Shown here piece after piece: positions 10,072 to 24,702 of a stretch of DNA of 64,000 nucleotides. The DNA is taken from assembly GCF_018991925.1 (NCBI RefSeq), contig NW_024737068.1, forward strand, positions 10,867,360 through 10,931,359. Reading direction: 5' to 3'. This DNA is from Homarus americanus (taxonomy: Eukaryota > Arthropoda > Malacostraca > Decapoda > Nephropidae). The notes below the pieces were generated by a model that was given only the letters and a program-made list of their open reading frames with translations, searched no databases and was not told the origin of the DNA. A program made the translations under genes and the position numbers. Each line of letters opens with the position of its first letter. The stretch's first letter is position 1.

Positions 10072-11310
10072 GTAGCGGGCAGAGTGGACTAGGCATTGAG
10101 TTAGGTTTTTCATTGACCAGATCGATAAAGGGAAAGAAGGGTGAAACCATAACATGTCTTAATTAATTTATTCCTTATAAAACATACTGGTAAAAAAAAC
10201 ATACAAGTGAGTTAGCCTTCATCAGAAGAACAACGAAGATGTTGGTTACCCTGCTCAGCACCAGACACATTAATGGCGTGTCATCCACATACTTATTGCA
10301 TAACAATCCGTGACCTCCTTACCTCGGTCATTCCTTCTTAACACGTCAGACTGCTCCACCTGTATGGAATATAGCACCGTAGGTTATCATACACAGTAGC
10401 ACCATCTCACCTCCCTGTAGCACCATCTCAACACACCTGTTACACTCCACACCTGCAAGTATGGGACTCCTTGTAATTTCTAGGTACACATATCAGGCAC
10501 CTCGTTCGCACACCGCCCTCGGTGGGTAGAGACGAGGGCTACACCAAGAGACATACCAGTACTATTTCTACGCCTGGTATTATAGGTCGCTCCAAGTGAC
10601 GACCGCGGAGTTTCTCAAGCGTTTCCTTATTTGTTCCTACTCATTAGGGGTGGTGTGCTGGGAATCCACAGGTTCACAGTGGATTGGCATAGCTAGGAGT
10701 AGTCACCACCTGGTGGGACGCTCACAGGGATAATGGCCGCCGCCCAGCATGGCACTCCAACCGCATGGGACCTGAGGTGACGGTAGAACGGAGGATACTG
10801 AGAAATAATGCCTGATGGGCGGTTTTCACACACCCTAACACATTACTATTTCACTTATACATCAGGCAAAGCTTTAAACTGTAATAACTGCTATATAAGC
10901 CTTTTTTACAGGGCGGACCACCCGCCACTGACATCGTCGACAACATCTCACGAGCATTTTCGGTTTATTGAGCATTAGTTTACCCTCCCCACTGGTGGTG
11001 TGAGTGACCCACACTCCAGCTAGAGAGCAGCTATAGCGTGATATTCCAGACGTGGTTTGAGCTCTTTGCCTTCTAGTACTATTTTTTCCTTTTTTTCGCT
11101 CTGGCCTAGGGACCTGCACCCTCAAAAGTGTATTCGTCCTGCGGTCCCCCCTGTAACTGTTCACCTCCCTCCCAGGAGATTGTGAACAAGAAAGGGGGTC
11201 AGAGGAAGCATCCATCCCTCTGCCGAGTCTTCCCAGGAAAACTGTGATCGTGTGGGTCCACCTGGAAAGAGGGTAGCGATCCTCATACTTACCCAATAAG
11301 TGTGACGCAC
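10072..11310. other. Unassigned stretch between the ORF1-like frame and gag of element 2
   Basis: No protein domain recognised. It replaces the expected 3' half of the 5' LTR, primer site and leader of the second LTR element. The minus-strand open frame at 10874-11359 shows no family signature. Probably further transposon sequence. Confidence 0.4.
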
Positions 11311-11320
11311 TCTCACAAGA

Positions 11321-12162
11321 ATGGATGAGAAACAGATCATTCTCCCAGTCTTCAATCACAACATTGAAGACTGGCTAATCCACACGGAGGCAGCTCTCAT
11401 CGGCTCAACAGCTACAGACAAACAGAAGTACGTCGCCCTGGTCTGTTCCCTGCCCACAGAAGTCGCCACACAAGTCTCAGAAACCATCACCAACCCTCCA
11501 GCAGACAACAAATTCGCAGCTCTACGAGATGCTCTCAAGAGGCAATACCAGCGGCCTGACACCAGTCTCCTGCAAGACCTATCCGGCATCTCCCTCAGCA
11601 ACTCAACGCCTGCACGTCTTTGGGACGAGATGTGTAGACTGAACTCCCGCCACACAGACAGGCTTCCTGACACTATCCTGTGCCAGCTTCACACTCAGAA
11701 GTTCGTCTCGTCCTCTCAGCATTGGACTACTCTACTACCTCGGCGACCTATGCAGCCACGGCAGACAGAGTATTCCATGAATATACTGCTGTGCGCCATG
11801 CTGCCGCAAACAACTCAGTGGCCACACTTTCCTCAAGTCTCGTCAACCAGATCAACGCTCCTCAGAGAAGTAGCATTCCACCAGACAAACAAGACTTGAA
11901 GTACCTGCTACAATCTCTATACCGCAGAATGGACACCCTCGAGCAGCTCTGCTCCTCCAAGCCTGCAGCTGCTCCTGCACCACGCACTGTGTCCTACCGA
12001 CCCCAACACCCCCGTCCTGCCTCATACCCCGCCGCCAGCCCCCAGCACAGTGTACCTACCTTCTGTTGGTACCATCAACGTTTTGGTGCTAACGCTAGAT
12101 GCTGTGAGGCTCCCTGCAACTACACGAGAAGCGACGTCGACGGGGATTGGCAGACGCCATAA
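11321..12162 (+). pseudogene. Gypsy-type gag with one frameshift
   Basis: Begins MDEKQIILPVFNHNIEDWLI and tracks the gag at 6870 (TDKQKY, CSLPTEVATQV, LNSRHTDRLPD). Near 11700 the frame shifts, and the homologous sequence continues in the next frame (LVLSALDYSTTSATYAATAD) to 12162, ending with CWYHQRFGANARCCEAPC. The in-frame stop of the first copy is absent. A gag of about 280 residues seems the ancestral length. Confidence 0.78.
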
Positions 12163-12745
12163 CCTCCGACACTATCAAGCAGCACATCACACGCCTTACT
12201 TCTGACCTTGACCACTTCACTCCTGCTGCCCGTCACGACCTACTACAAACACTACAACAGGCAGTTTCTGAATTCAAGGCTACTGCCCCACCCAGCCTTC
12301 CCATCACCCTGAACACATTCATCCCACACCTCCTTTGCCAGTCTGCCCACCATTGCCGCTTACAGCACCACCTCGCCCACAACATTTCTGGGTACCCTCT
12401 TTTCATCCTCAGGTACCTACTGCTCCTGAAATGGACCCTGCTCCTGAAGTGGACCCTGCTCCTGATGAGGATCCTGCAGCCGGCCCTATGGACCTAGACA
12501 CCCCACCCGGCGCCCCTGAGGACTTTGCACCTGCCGTGAGAGAGGCACCACATTCCTCGCCTGTTCAACCTTCTCTCCTCTACAACCTTCCTTCTCTCAA
12601 ACCTTCTCCCACAGATTCTGCGTCACTAGACGGAGTCGTCTCCCGTAGCGGCCGACTGATCCACACCCCCGCCCGTTATGTCTCACATATGGAACACAAC
12701 CCTGCTGACAAGTTTCCTGCAGTGCTCGGAGGAGAGGGGGAGTAT

Positions 12746-12760
<15 letters not shown>
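12147..12760 (+). CDS. Pol-tail-like frame of LTR element 2
   Basis: Starts AITSDTIKQHITRLTSDLDH, close to the first element, then a Pro-rich region with repeats of the MDPAPEVDPAPDEDPA type, and ends SRSGRLIHTPARYVSHM before the purine tract. The homologous sequence changes frame between about 12300 and 12340, so it is not fully open. It has the same position and junction as 7716-8300. Confidence 0.5.
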
Positions 12761-15237
<2,477 letters not shown>

Positions 15238-17129
15238 CTGTATATATGTGTGTGTGTGTCTCAGTCAGTATCCAAAAGTTGTTCTATTTATGGGTTATTT
15301 ATTTATACTGAACATTATTGTTTAGTTTCAGGGGGTTTGTGAACGCCTAAACTGCACTCATTTTTTTGTATTAGAAAACTGGATCAGCACATTATTATTG
15401 AGAAATTTGATCATTTATTGAATAATAATTATTAAGTTTCACAGACCATTATATTTTTAAATTATATGTACTTAGTTTTCCAGTTCACATAATTGTTTAT
15501 TAATAAATGTTTATATTTTTAAAGTTGAAGTTGCATAACATTAAAACCCTTGCTCATTGCATATTTCTAGCGTCTTTTATTATATTTCGTAATTACTACT
15601 CGTCAGTAAAACAAAAATTTTTGAAAGTAGCCACATGTCTATTTCACAGTACTGTACTCTTGAATTTAAATGAGTCTACTGTATTTTGGTTTAGGGGGTC
15701 TGTTGATAGTTTTATATGCAACCCCTCTTGAACCTTGATCACTCCATAAGTAGAGAGCAGTATGAAATGTAAAATTAAAAGTAAAAGTACACATTTATTG
15801 GTAAGTTCCACAGTAAAATAAAAGATTGTGAAAGTACCCACAGGTTGTTCTCTGCACGTTACTCTTGATTATAAATGAATGTATAATTATTGGAAGTTAA
15901 TTTTTTTTAAGTAAAAAATGTAGTTAACAATTATGATACGTTTCACATTAGAACTAAAGCTTGTTTAAGTATACACAAGCTATTCTCTTCACAATACATT
16001 TTGTCGGAAATTAATGATTTTTAATTTGGGGCCACTTATCAGCTTACTAGCCATTTGGGTGGTCTATCCAGTGTTAGCTCAGAAGGAAACCGGGGACCGG
16101 GAAACCTAGATAACACCCTTCTCACATGTGTTCAGGCCGAGGCTCAACCCGACATACGGTATTGGCGAGTTACTCATGTTACCACCAACACCTCACCTTG
16201 AAATTCCTTCCTGTCCCTCCTCACTCTGACGCAAATCCATCCACTCCGACAGTTATAATGTGAGGTCTATGAACTACTGTACCTTCCAAGGAGATATACA
16301 CCTTCATAGAAAACAGGAATGGATGAATGGAATATTTTGTTCCTGGTTTCTACTATTTTACAAGAAATCTCAGTGTAACAGAGGAAGACCCTATAGCAAT
16401 GTACACTAACTTCACCCAACCACCAAAAATAGACTTTCCAATCCTTTAAAGCCTAAATTTAAGAAGTGAGTGAGCTTTTGGTGCGAATAAAACACTTAGA
16501 CTGGTTAGGGATAACACTATTGAAAAACTCAAAGTATCTTTATTCAAAAAAAAAATTTTCCATTAAGATATTAACATTAAAATATTACAATATTCATAAC
16601 ACAGAGCACATTTTATCACTTGGAAACAACACATTTAACACACTTAGTACAGATCAGATACATTACAGAAAAGAAAGTACCCTGTATACTGCATAAAATT
16701 TCAGAGCAACCATAAAGTTTTTGTTCAAATGTAAGGAAAATAATTATACACTTTTGAAACAGCACCAAACATAGACCTCTCGATTGAGTAACAAGATTAT
16801 TAAAAACAAAACCAAAGAAACAATATAATTAACAGCTGGAATACCATCTGGATCTTTGACTATTATTTACAAAATATAAATATCTATTACACTATAAATA
16901 TTTACAAAACCATATTAACATGAAAATATGAATGTATCACATTAAAGGTTTATCATTATCATATTTAATAGACACCCATGTTAATAAAAATACTGTATAG
17001 AACAGTATTGTACACGAAAAACTGAAATATTTGTACAGTATTCTCTCTCTATACTGAACAAATTCACTACGTATTTCCCAGAATCTCTAATATAATACTG
17101 CAAGAATACAATAATAATAATAAACTGTA
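15238..17129. other. AT-rich intergenic stretch with a LINE-tail-like motif
   Basis: Mostly low-GC sequence without ORFs of note. Bases 16031-16070 ('cttatcagcttactagccat') resemble the LINE 3' tail seen at 4105-4200. Short (TG)n occurs at 15246-15260. Confidence 0.45.
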
Positions 17130-17315
17130 CTTTACTTTATCCTCTTCACCAAATCACCTGTTGGCCTCTTAGGCAATCCTTCATATCTCTGTTATGAACT
17201 GTTGTCACGCGAGTACAGTACTGGCTCCAGAATGTATCTGTACATGCGCCAGTGTTGGTCAAATCTCATCTTCAATGAGCTCACACCCAGTGCTGTCACA
17301 GTAATATAGTAAACC
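17130..17315 (-). mobile_element. LINE 3'-end fragment, same family as 4096-5655
   Basis: The minus strand encodes, with damage, VTALGVSSLKMRFDQHW..YRYILEPV, which lines up with VTAPSVSSFKRRLDQHWSGF and the tail of the LINE at 4190. The DNA also matches 4170-4330 in order. It is a heavily 5'-truncated, decayed copy. Confidence 0.7.
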
Positions 17316-17499
17316 CTTCTTGAAGGTTCTCATGTTCCAAAGTTTCATTCATAAACTTTTCATTATTTCTATATTTTTTTATTAACTACCGGTATTTATC
17401 TTATTTACATCATAATTCAATAATTAGAAATATGTTTACACAATGAATTGTCATCCATCCATGTGATACAGCTGCAGTATCTACGTCAACGTCATCGGG

Positions 17500-17655
17500 T
17501 AAGCGCATTGTTGTTTCGCCTCCCTCGTCAGGAAAGGCCAAGCTCTCCCACACGTTCTTAAGGTTGGAGGTGAAGCTTGACATTCTATGGCATCACAAGA
17601 ATGGTGAAGAATCAAGCTACATTGCAAAAGTAGTTGGGTTTGCACAGTTAACGTG
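17500..17655 (+). pseudogene. Tigger transposase N-terminal fragment
   Basis: A short stretch reads RLEVKLDILWHHKNGEESSY then IAKVVGFAQLT, clearly the first helix-turn-helix of a Tigger/pogo transposase (compare [14 protein letters not shown] at 28345). Nothing of the DDE core follows. A relic. Confidence 0.6.
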
Positions 17656-17689
17656 AGTGTTACTTTACTGTAGTACTGCATACTGTAGT

Positions 17690-19878
17690 TTACTATTATT
17701 ATAGCAAATTATTGTTAAATACAGTATACATTACGCATACTGTAATTAGGTGAAAAAATTCCCCAAAGACCGATTCTCCGTGTTATCCCACATTTAGCGA
17801 TAATCACTTAACATTAGGTTTTTCAGGAACATAACCCCAACATTAAATGAGGAATACCTTTAATGTTATGTTAACAAGGTCAAGGGTGGAGTTGTCCAGC
17901 CACCCACTCACCCTAGCTCCCACACTATTGACTTAACACTCCTAACTTTCTTATTCTATAGTTTATTTTCTTTATATCCAAGTCACAAAAGGGGATTTAA
18001 ATGATACAGTATTTCTATAACTTTTATGGTTTCTTATGTATTAATGACACATGTGCAGCCTCCCCACAGCTAACAAGTGCACGTGTGTTATGGTGATTTG
18101 TAGACTTGATATCCTCCCACACTCTTTTTTTTTTTATCATATTTCTTAATATTACTGTACAGTATACAGTATTTTCTTTATTCATAAGGCACACTAGCGC
18201 ATTGAAATGATTCTTCTGCAAATTCTGTGGTTACGTAACACATAATAGCATTAGCACTCAGTCGGGTGACAGGTAACTGGCGAATTTTGGCATGGTAACA
18301 CTTAACACTTGTAGGGCACTTTTACTACTTATTATTGTTATTTTTATATTATATTATGTGCATTTAACACTATTTATGCACCATATTCGGGTGGATGATG
18401 TAGACGATATATATGTGAAACAATTGATGTACACTGTACAAGTATAATGAAAATTTCTTCCAATATTTGTTAGCAATGTATATGTGAAATGATGTAGTAC
18501 AGTATATTTGTACAAGGTACTACATATAACGAGGACCCCCTATGTACTCGAACAAATTTCAGTATGGGACAAATTGTTTGGATTCGTTTAATACCGAAAA
18601 AGTCGCTATGCCGAACTGGATGCTCAACAATTATTTTTTGGTATAGAGGCAATACTGTATACTGTAATACTTATCAATAAGGCAGATATAAAGCATGTAT
18701 CCACATTCTGAACCTTTAAGAGAATCTCTAATCTGTCATACTGTACCTTGTAAGGTCTCCTCATAATTTTACCTCCTCATAACCAAGTTACCGTAACAAA
18801 TATATCGATAACTTCATCTTCACAAAATTTGTAAATCCTCTATAAAAAAAATTAATCATGTGAACATAATTGGGGGATTAAACCAGATATACTATTTTTT
18901 AGCAGACCATATACACAGGCAGCCCTCATTATGAAATTAGCCAACTCTGAGGGCTTGGCCATCATGTCAGGCTCCCATTTGAAAGCCAAGGGCTGACCCC
19001 TCTACCACTCAACCATCGTTCTCAAAAGAAGATTGGATACAATCACTACTTTCCAGGGAAAGGCCTAATTAGATCTAAGCTACCTTGTCAGCATCTCAAG
19101 CCACTGCTACAGTCTGCATTATTTAATTTCAAGGCCAATCCACCAATTTACCTTAGTTTCCAGCTTACTAATAAAAAACCCAAGAGAAGAAAGAAAGTAT
19201 CTGAACTACTTAGCTATGGGATCTGTAGAAAATGGGAGTTCAGGACCAGCACCCATAAACATTCCAGGGATGTACGATAGTGTTTGTCCATGCGAGATGT
19301 GTAGCTCAGACTTTTGGAAAAGTTTCCCCAGTACAGGTACCCAGAAAATTCCTGGAATGTGTGATTTTTTTGGGAGGAAGAGAAAATTTGTCTCAATACC
19401 CAGAAATCTCTCATTTCTGGAAGAGCTCTACACCAATTATTCCGGCTAATGGGGATACTATTATTGTACAGATATTTGAAAATGGGTTATGATTTTAACC
19501 GAAAAACGTACATTTATTTATTATCTATGTTTTGAGCATGCAGCATAACATATTTTCATTATACTATGTACAGTCAGCCAAAGATGCACCGACCCCACCC
19601 TGGGTCTCGTGCTCGCAATTTTACCTGGCAATACTTGGTAAAGGAAGGCTGTATGTAAAGGTGATTGTGATTGGTGGATCTGTTTTTGGTTGTATCACTG
19701 TCAGGATAATTATTAAACAAACCAAAGGTAGAATTTTTATAACAATAAACTATCCATTGTTGTTTAAGGTCATGAGAAGTTTCCAAATGTTCGTATATTT
19801 GTTTAAATAATTAAGAAAATTATATTAATGAAAGGGCAACTCAACTACAACCACAGCTGCCACAAGATTCTCGCATCA
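17690..19878. other. AT-rich intergenic stretch, nothing firm
   Basis: No coding signal. Bases 18930-19020, read on the minus strand, contain 'tggttgagtggtagagg', which resembles an RNA polymerase III A box, but no B box follows at the right spacing. Confidence 0.4.
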
Positions 19879-19911
19879 AATGACACTGCATGCCATGCAT
19901 GCAGTGTCATT
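19879..19911. repeat. Perfect 15-bp-arm hairpin
   Basis: Arms aatgacactgcatgc and gcatgcagtgtcatt are perfectly complementary across a 3-base loop (cat). No T-run follows, and no coding context is evident. Confidence 0.85.
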
Positions 19912-20573
19912 CAGAGGTGCCAGCACGTCTGCTACCACTTTCACTTCCTATGTTATTTACTTATCAATATAACTATAAAATTAGTTTTATATAAATTATA
20001 TACACTATGTACACTGGAGGCACATAGTTGTGTGTCAGAAAGTATCCTGAAAATTTTCACCGGGAGATAAGGCAGCACCGTAGTGTGGAAGGTGGGAATG
20101 GAACGCTGCTCCCTTCACTACACAGACATTTCGCTTTGTCTCCGTGTTTGCGGCCTCCACACACTCATCTATTTATAGCCATAAGTTGCCAAGTCATTTA
20201 AAATGAGTTAATCTACAGGTCTGAACCCATAAAAGCCCTTAGGCTTAACGTGATGTAAACTACGTCAGTGACCAATTAGTGTAAGACAAGGGGTGAAGTA
20301 ATTTACGTCAGTGATCAATTAAAAGGTTAAGCTCCCTGTGGTAAACTTTTTATGCACACACTTTTTAATTAATTTGTTTACTGGAATAATTGAAGCTTAC
20401 CTCATCCTCCACACTCTCCAAAGAAATCACCTTTCTCCTACAGAACTTTGAAATACTGTACTTAGCTTATCGTAGGACAGGTTATGAATCTCTAATGAAG
20501 TTCTAAGAAGACTTCAGCCAGTTGAATGTTATGTTGAGGAAATAACCAGAACGTACAGTGCTCCCCTCAAGTA

Positions 20574-20834
20574 CAGCTCTTCCCCAACTTACGACCTGCC
20601 TCAGTCGTACCAAAATTTTGTCAAATTACGTATTTTCGACTCCCAACGTCAGTACAGAGAAAATTTTCGTTTGTAATTCACTTTAAAATGGCTGGCAAGC
20701 TTAAAAGTGAGAGTTTTGTGGTGCTGAGAAGAAAAAGAGACACCCATTTTAGATTTTCTATGTATTATTTAAACATTTTCGACTTATGACCTGGTTTTGG
20801 GTCCCTAACCCAGTCGTACGTCGGGGAGGAGCTG
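20574..20834 (+). mobile_element. MITE of 261 bp, TA-flanked
   Basis: Left end CAGCTCTTCCCCAACTTACG and right end (reverse complement) CAGCTCCTCCCCGACGTACG form inverted repeats flanked by TA. The interior ('atggctggcaagcttaaaag', then 'gagacacccattttagat') recurs, inverted, in the MITE at 23357. The interior opens as MAGKLKSESFVVLRRKR, like a transposase N-terminus, suggesting derivation from a Tigger element. Confidence 0.82.
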
Positions 20835-21560
20835 TACATGGATTTTAACACCGCGGAACCCAACTTCACGTATCAATGCCATGCAACCCAAATTTCAAGG
20901 TACACGGGGCTCCCAAGTAAGCGGGCATAAATTTCCGTGCAGCACGGCCGAGTAAAGGAGGGAAAAGGGAGAGAAAGAGGTGCCCAGAATGAGAATGACG
21001 TATCTCCAAAACGACTGTTTTGAATAAATCGCATTTCAAATTTATGTACCATGGAAAAAACTGCATGGATTTCAATGAAACTTTCCACAAAAGTTGGACT
21101 GTATAAGTGATGTTGCCTGTGGAAAATTGAGCCCCATATGCCACTTCCCCACCCCCCCCAAAAAAAAAATAAATAAAAAAATAAATAAATAAATAAATAA
21201 ATAAATATATATCACCAAATTTTCACGAAACTGGGTATATTAGTTACGTACTCTTCCAATGGAATTCTCGACCTTGCTGCGGCATAAGTGACACTCAATC
21301 AAGCTTGATCATGTAGAACAAAAGCCAGTGAACACGCCTGTGGCCATATCTCCAAATCGCGATTTTGGCGCTTATGCCACTCCCATTCTAGGCGCCTCAA
21401 GTGAACAAAGGAGCTGGCTGTTGATTGGCCAAGTGGCCACTATCAACCAATAAGAGACGAGGACATCAATTCCTGGTTGTGACATTACCAATGATGCAGA
21501 CGCCAATCCTCCTCTCCTCAAGACACTACAGCAGCTTGCTTTTTCCTGTATTTTAAAGGA
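20835..21560. other. Spacer with (AAAT)n tract
   Basis: A short A-rich/(AAAT)n tract lies at 21157-21210. The rest shows no recognised feature. Confidence 0.5.
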
Positions 21561-21582
21561 GTTTTTGGGTGCTACAGCTACC

Positions 21583-21759
21583 ATGGCTACCCCAGCTACT
21601 GCTGTTGGGGCTCCAGCACCTGCCCAGCCAGGCAGAAGAGTGAAGTCAATGACCCTGGCATGCAAGGAGATATTAGACTGGCTGGGCAAGGGCAAAAAAC
21701 TGTTTATTCTTCTTTTTCAAGGGCTTATTTTTGTTTTATTATTCACTTTATATAACTAA
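21583..21759 (+). pseudogene. Tigger-like transposase N-terminal relic
   Basis: Opens MATPATAVGAPAPAQPGRRV, then KSMTLACKEILDWLGKGKK, which fits the start of the first helix-turn-helix in Tigger/CENP-B-like transposases ('.LTL..K..IL...GKG'). The similarity ends after that. A relic of a truncated element. Confidence 0.4.
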
Positions 21760-23356
21760 GGTACACATATTTAACTAAGGGTAACTTTCATAGAGGTTAT
21801 GTGCAGAAAAAGTGCTTTGAAAGACCAGTTTTGGGTTCATGGAGTGTATCTGGAGGGGCCACGGAACCAATTGTTTTTTCCCAGTAGTTTATAGTACCCA
21901 AGTTAAAGCTACTCCGTTGGCACCAATTACCCGCATACTTGGTGATGGATGTTTACTTGTTCTGGTCGTCTAAGCAGCTCTGATTATGTTCCAAGCCTTA
22001 GAGCTACGTCTCACCAGCGGCAACTTACCACTGTTCAACACATCACGCTAAACTAACTTATTTGTTTAAGGTATACTGTACTTGTACAACTCAGTGTTAT
22101 TAATTTCTAAAATACAATGGTAATTGATTCTTGATTTATTTATGTGTATAAACTAATTTACTTGATTTAAAGTAAATGACGAGAATAGTCAACTCGTCTC
22201 AACCCTATAAAACTATCTGATGGCCACTTACTTTCACCGCACTAATTATTTATAATAGTAATATACCAACACCACTATTTAGAATTTTATACATGTGAAT
22301 CATATATTATACAATTGATTGTGAGAAATCCATGATTTACCTGACAACAAGTCTATTTTATGCTGAATTCACCCAGAAACCCAAGTACTGAATATCCAAG
22401 TGTGCTTTAGGGTTCTGTGGGGCAATCTGCTAGAAGGTTTTATATACAAATAATATTATTGTATAGAATTATATAAAATAATTTCAACACTCCTTCTGGC
22501 CATACAGTCCCAAAGGTGTCACTCCCAAAACTGTCACCAAAAGTAGCAGCTACAGTACTCTGGTCCTTCATGAAGAATAAACTCATTAAAACTGCAACAC
22601 AAAACTTTCAACAAGGATAAGCTGTTTGAAAGGTCTCATACCCACCAAATACAACCAGGCTGACCAAGTTAAATGTCCCAGTAAATTAAATGTGGAGGTT
22701 CCAACAACACTAATCCCAAACTCACTCACCTATATGTAGTGAGATTTACCCTGTTGGTGATTAAGGCTGCTCAATGTACTCTTCTGTGATTGAACACTGG
22801 CCAATAAAAGGAGTTCTGAAGCACTACCATTCTATTTTCCAAGTGGGAGAACCTTACAAGACACAGTAACACAAAGAAATTTGAACACAGCTAAAAGACC
22901 TCCTCTTCCACTCTCTGACTCAAGGTCAGTTAGTCATAAAATATTATGAGCAAAGCAACCCAGCTGGTGAAACTGAACCTCATTGCCCCACCCAAAAAAA
23001 AAGACCCACTAGAGAACGAACACCTCATCACTGCCTCAAATTGTACATCATTTGAAGAAATTAGAGATGAAAGAAATAAAACATATCATAAATACACCAT
23101 TGCAAATAAATTGATTATCCCAACCTCTTGGGGGATAAATCCAATAGAGAGAGGCTCTAACCCCCTTTCAGGGGGCATTATAGGTATGTACTCCATTCCT
23201 AGACATGGTATATGCCTTGGCACTAACCCTCCCACCAAAATGCATGGTAGCTATTAAACAGGAAAGCTTATCCTTTGAGATGAACATATTCATTAAAACC
23301 ACATATGAGAAGGTATCAGGATGAACTCTTTGATACCTACAGCAGCTAACCTATTA
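21760..23356. other. Intergenic stretch, nothing recognised
   Basis: About 1.6 kb with only short frames. The 103-codon frame at 22946 shows no family signature. Confidence 0.45.
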
Positions 23357-23660
23357 CAGTCTCTCCTCGACTTACAACGGGGTTTCCCAACGACCAGGTC
23401 ATAAGTCGATTTGGTCGTAAGTCGAAAAGGCGAAAATAATACATAGAAATTCTAAAATGGGTGTCTCTTTTTCTTCTCAGCACCACGAACACTCTCACTT
23501 TTATGCTTACCAGCCATTTTAAAGGGAATTACAAAAAAAAAAAAATTTCAGTACACAGCGCGATCACTAACGTCGGGACTCGAAAATACGTAATGTGAAA
23601 AATATTTTACACGACCATGGCCATCATATGTCCGGGTTGTCGTAAGTCAAAGAGAGACTG
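23357..23660 (-). mobile_element. MITE of 304 bp, TA-flanked (same family as 20574)
   Basis: Left end CAGTCTCTCCTCGACTTACA and right end (reverse complement) CAGTCTCTCTTTGACTTACG, both flanked by TA. The interior matches the 20574 copy in inverted orientation. Confidence 0.82.
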
Positions 23661-24459
23661 TACTCACAAACCAGAAAATCCTTCCCAAAAGCTTATTTCT
23701 CATTTGATGGAGAAACCAGTGCAGAACTTTCAGTTCTATTCATGTTGATATGCAAACTCAACCCAGAAGGGTAATGAATCCCATGCTCCATTATCAAAGG
23801 AGTGCAAATTTTGTCCCTTGTATTAAGCATCTATCTAAATAACCTTTCAAAAGTAAATATGAAGATGGAGCCCTGAACCGACATTAGGGATTCCTACATC
23901 TAATTACACAAAGCCTAGAAGTACTTCCTGTCCCGTAAAAGATATCCTGCTTTTAGAGGGCAACCTTTGTTTTTAAAATCCCTCTTTTGAGGGTGGTGGT
24001 TGTGAAGGGGAGGGATAAGTACCATAATCATAAGATCAGCTTCCAGCTTTTAAAGGAGAGTTTGGTGTGATGGCTAAACCTTAATTGTTGGCTTGTGCAG
24101 TAATGAGAGCCACCTGGTGAAGGGTATCAAGCCAGAAAACTTTTTTAACCAGTTAACTGAAACAACAAAAGTGAATCTACTTACCACAAATTGCCACTCA
24201 CGTGTACAGTATTAAATTTCCTTTTCTATTATTTTAAGAACATAAAATATATCATTACTTAGTGGCTTTGGGGATGGAGCTTCAAATAATATTTATATCT
24301 TGTGTGTCATCAGGGGATTAAGTGGTGTATCTTAAATGCTTAGTGTATCTTAAACTGCCTTTAACAGTTTTTTGTGCCCAAATACATACAATGCATAAGG
24401 AAATACTACACCAAGATGTGAAATTTAAATTGTAAAATCAGAAGTCATGTTATCTATTT
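23661..24459. other. 3' flank of membrin
   Basis: Downstream of the membrin stop codon on the minus strand. It must contain the 3' UTR end; no canonical AATAAA was found close to the stop. Confidence 0.4.
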
Positions 24460-24702
24460 TCATAAATACTTCAATGCAAAGTACAAACATAGAAGTACAA
24501 TAACCATACCAGCAAATAAGATATACTTGTCCTGCGTGGACCGCCTTTCTATCATTCTCATGACAGTATTGGATAAGCCAAGTGTATTTGCTAGGTCTAG
24601 AACACGTTTGTGGGCACCCTTTAAAGTTGACCCTTGGTCTCGCAGGCCCTGGAGGATGTTGGTGCCTGCTCCTAAAAGTTCATCTACATTCCGATTAGTA
24701 TC
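24460..24702 (-). CDS. GOSR2: Membrin coding exon 4 (SNARE motif and tail anchor)
   Basis: Acceptor tttttttcag|GATACT; stop TGA at 24462-24460. Contains the whole SNARE motif and the membrane anchor. Confidence 0.95.
   Translation of the reverse strand, partial: DTNRNVDELLGAGTNILQGLRDQGSTLKGAHKRVLDLANTLGLSNTVMRMIERRSTQDKYILFAGMVIVLLCLYFALKYL

Noticed and set aside
18930..19025. Possible tRNA-like promoter on the minus strand
   Set aside because: An A-box-like motif is present but no B box at proper distance.
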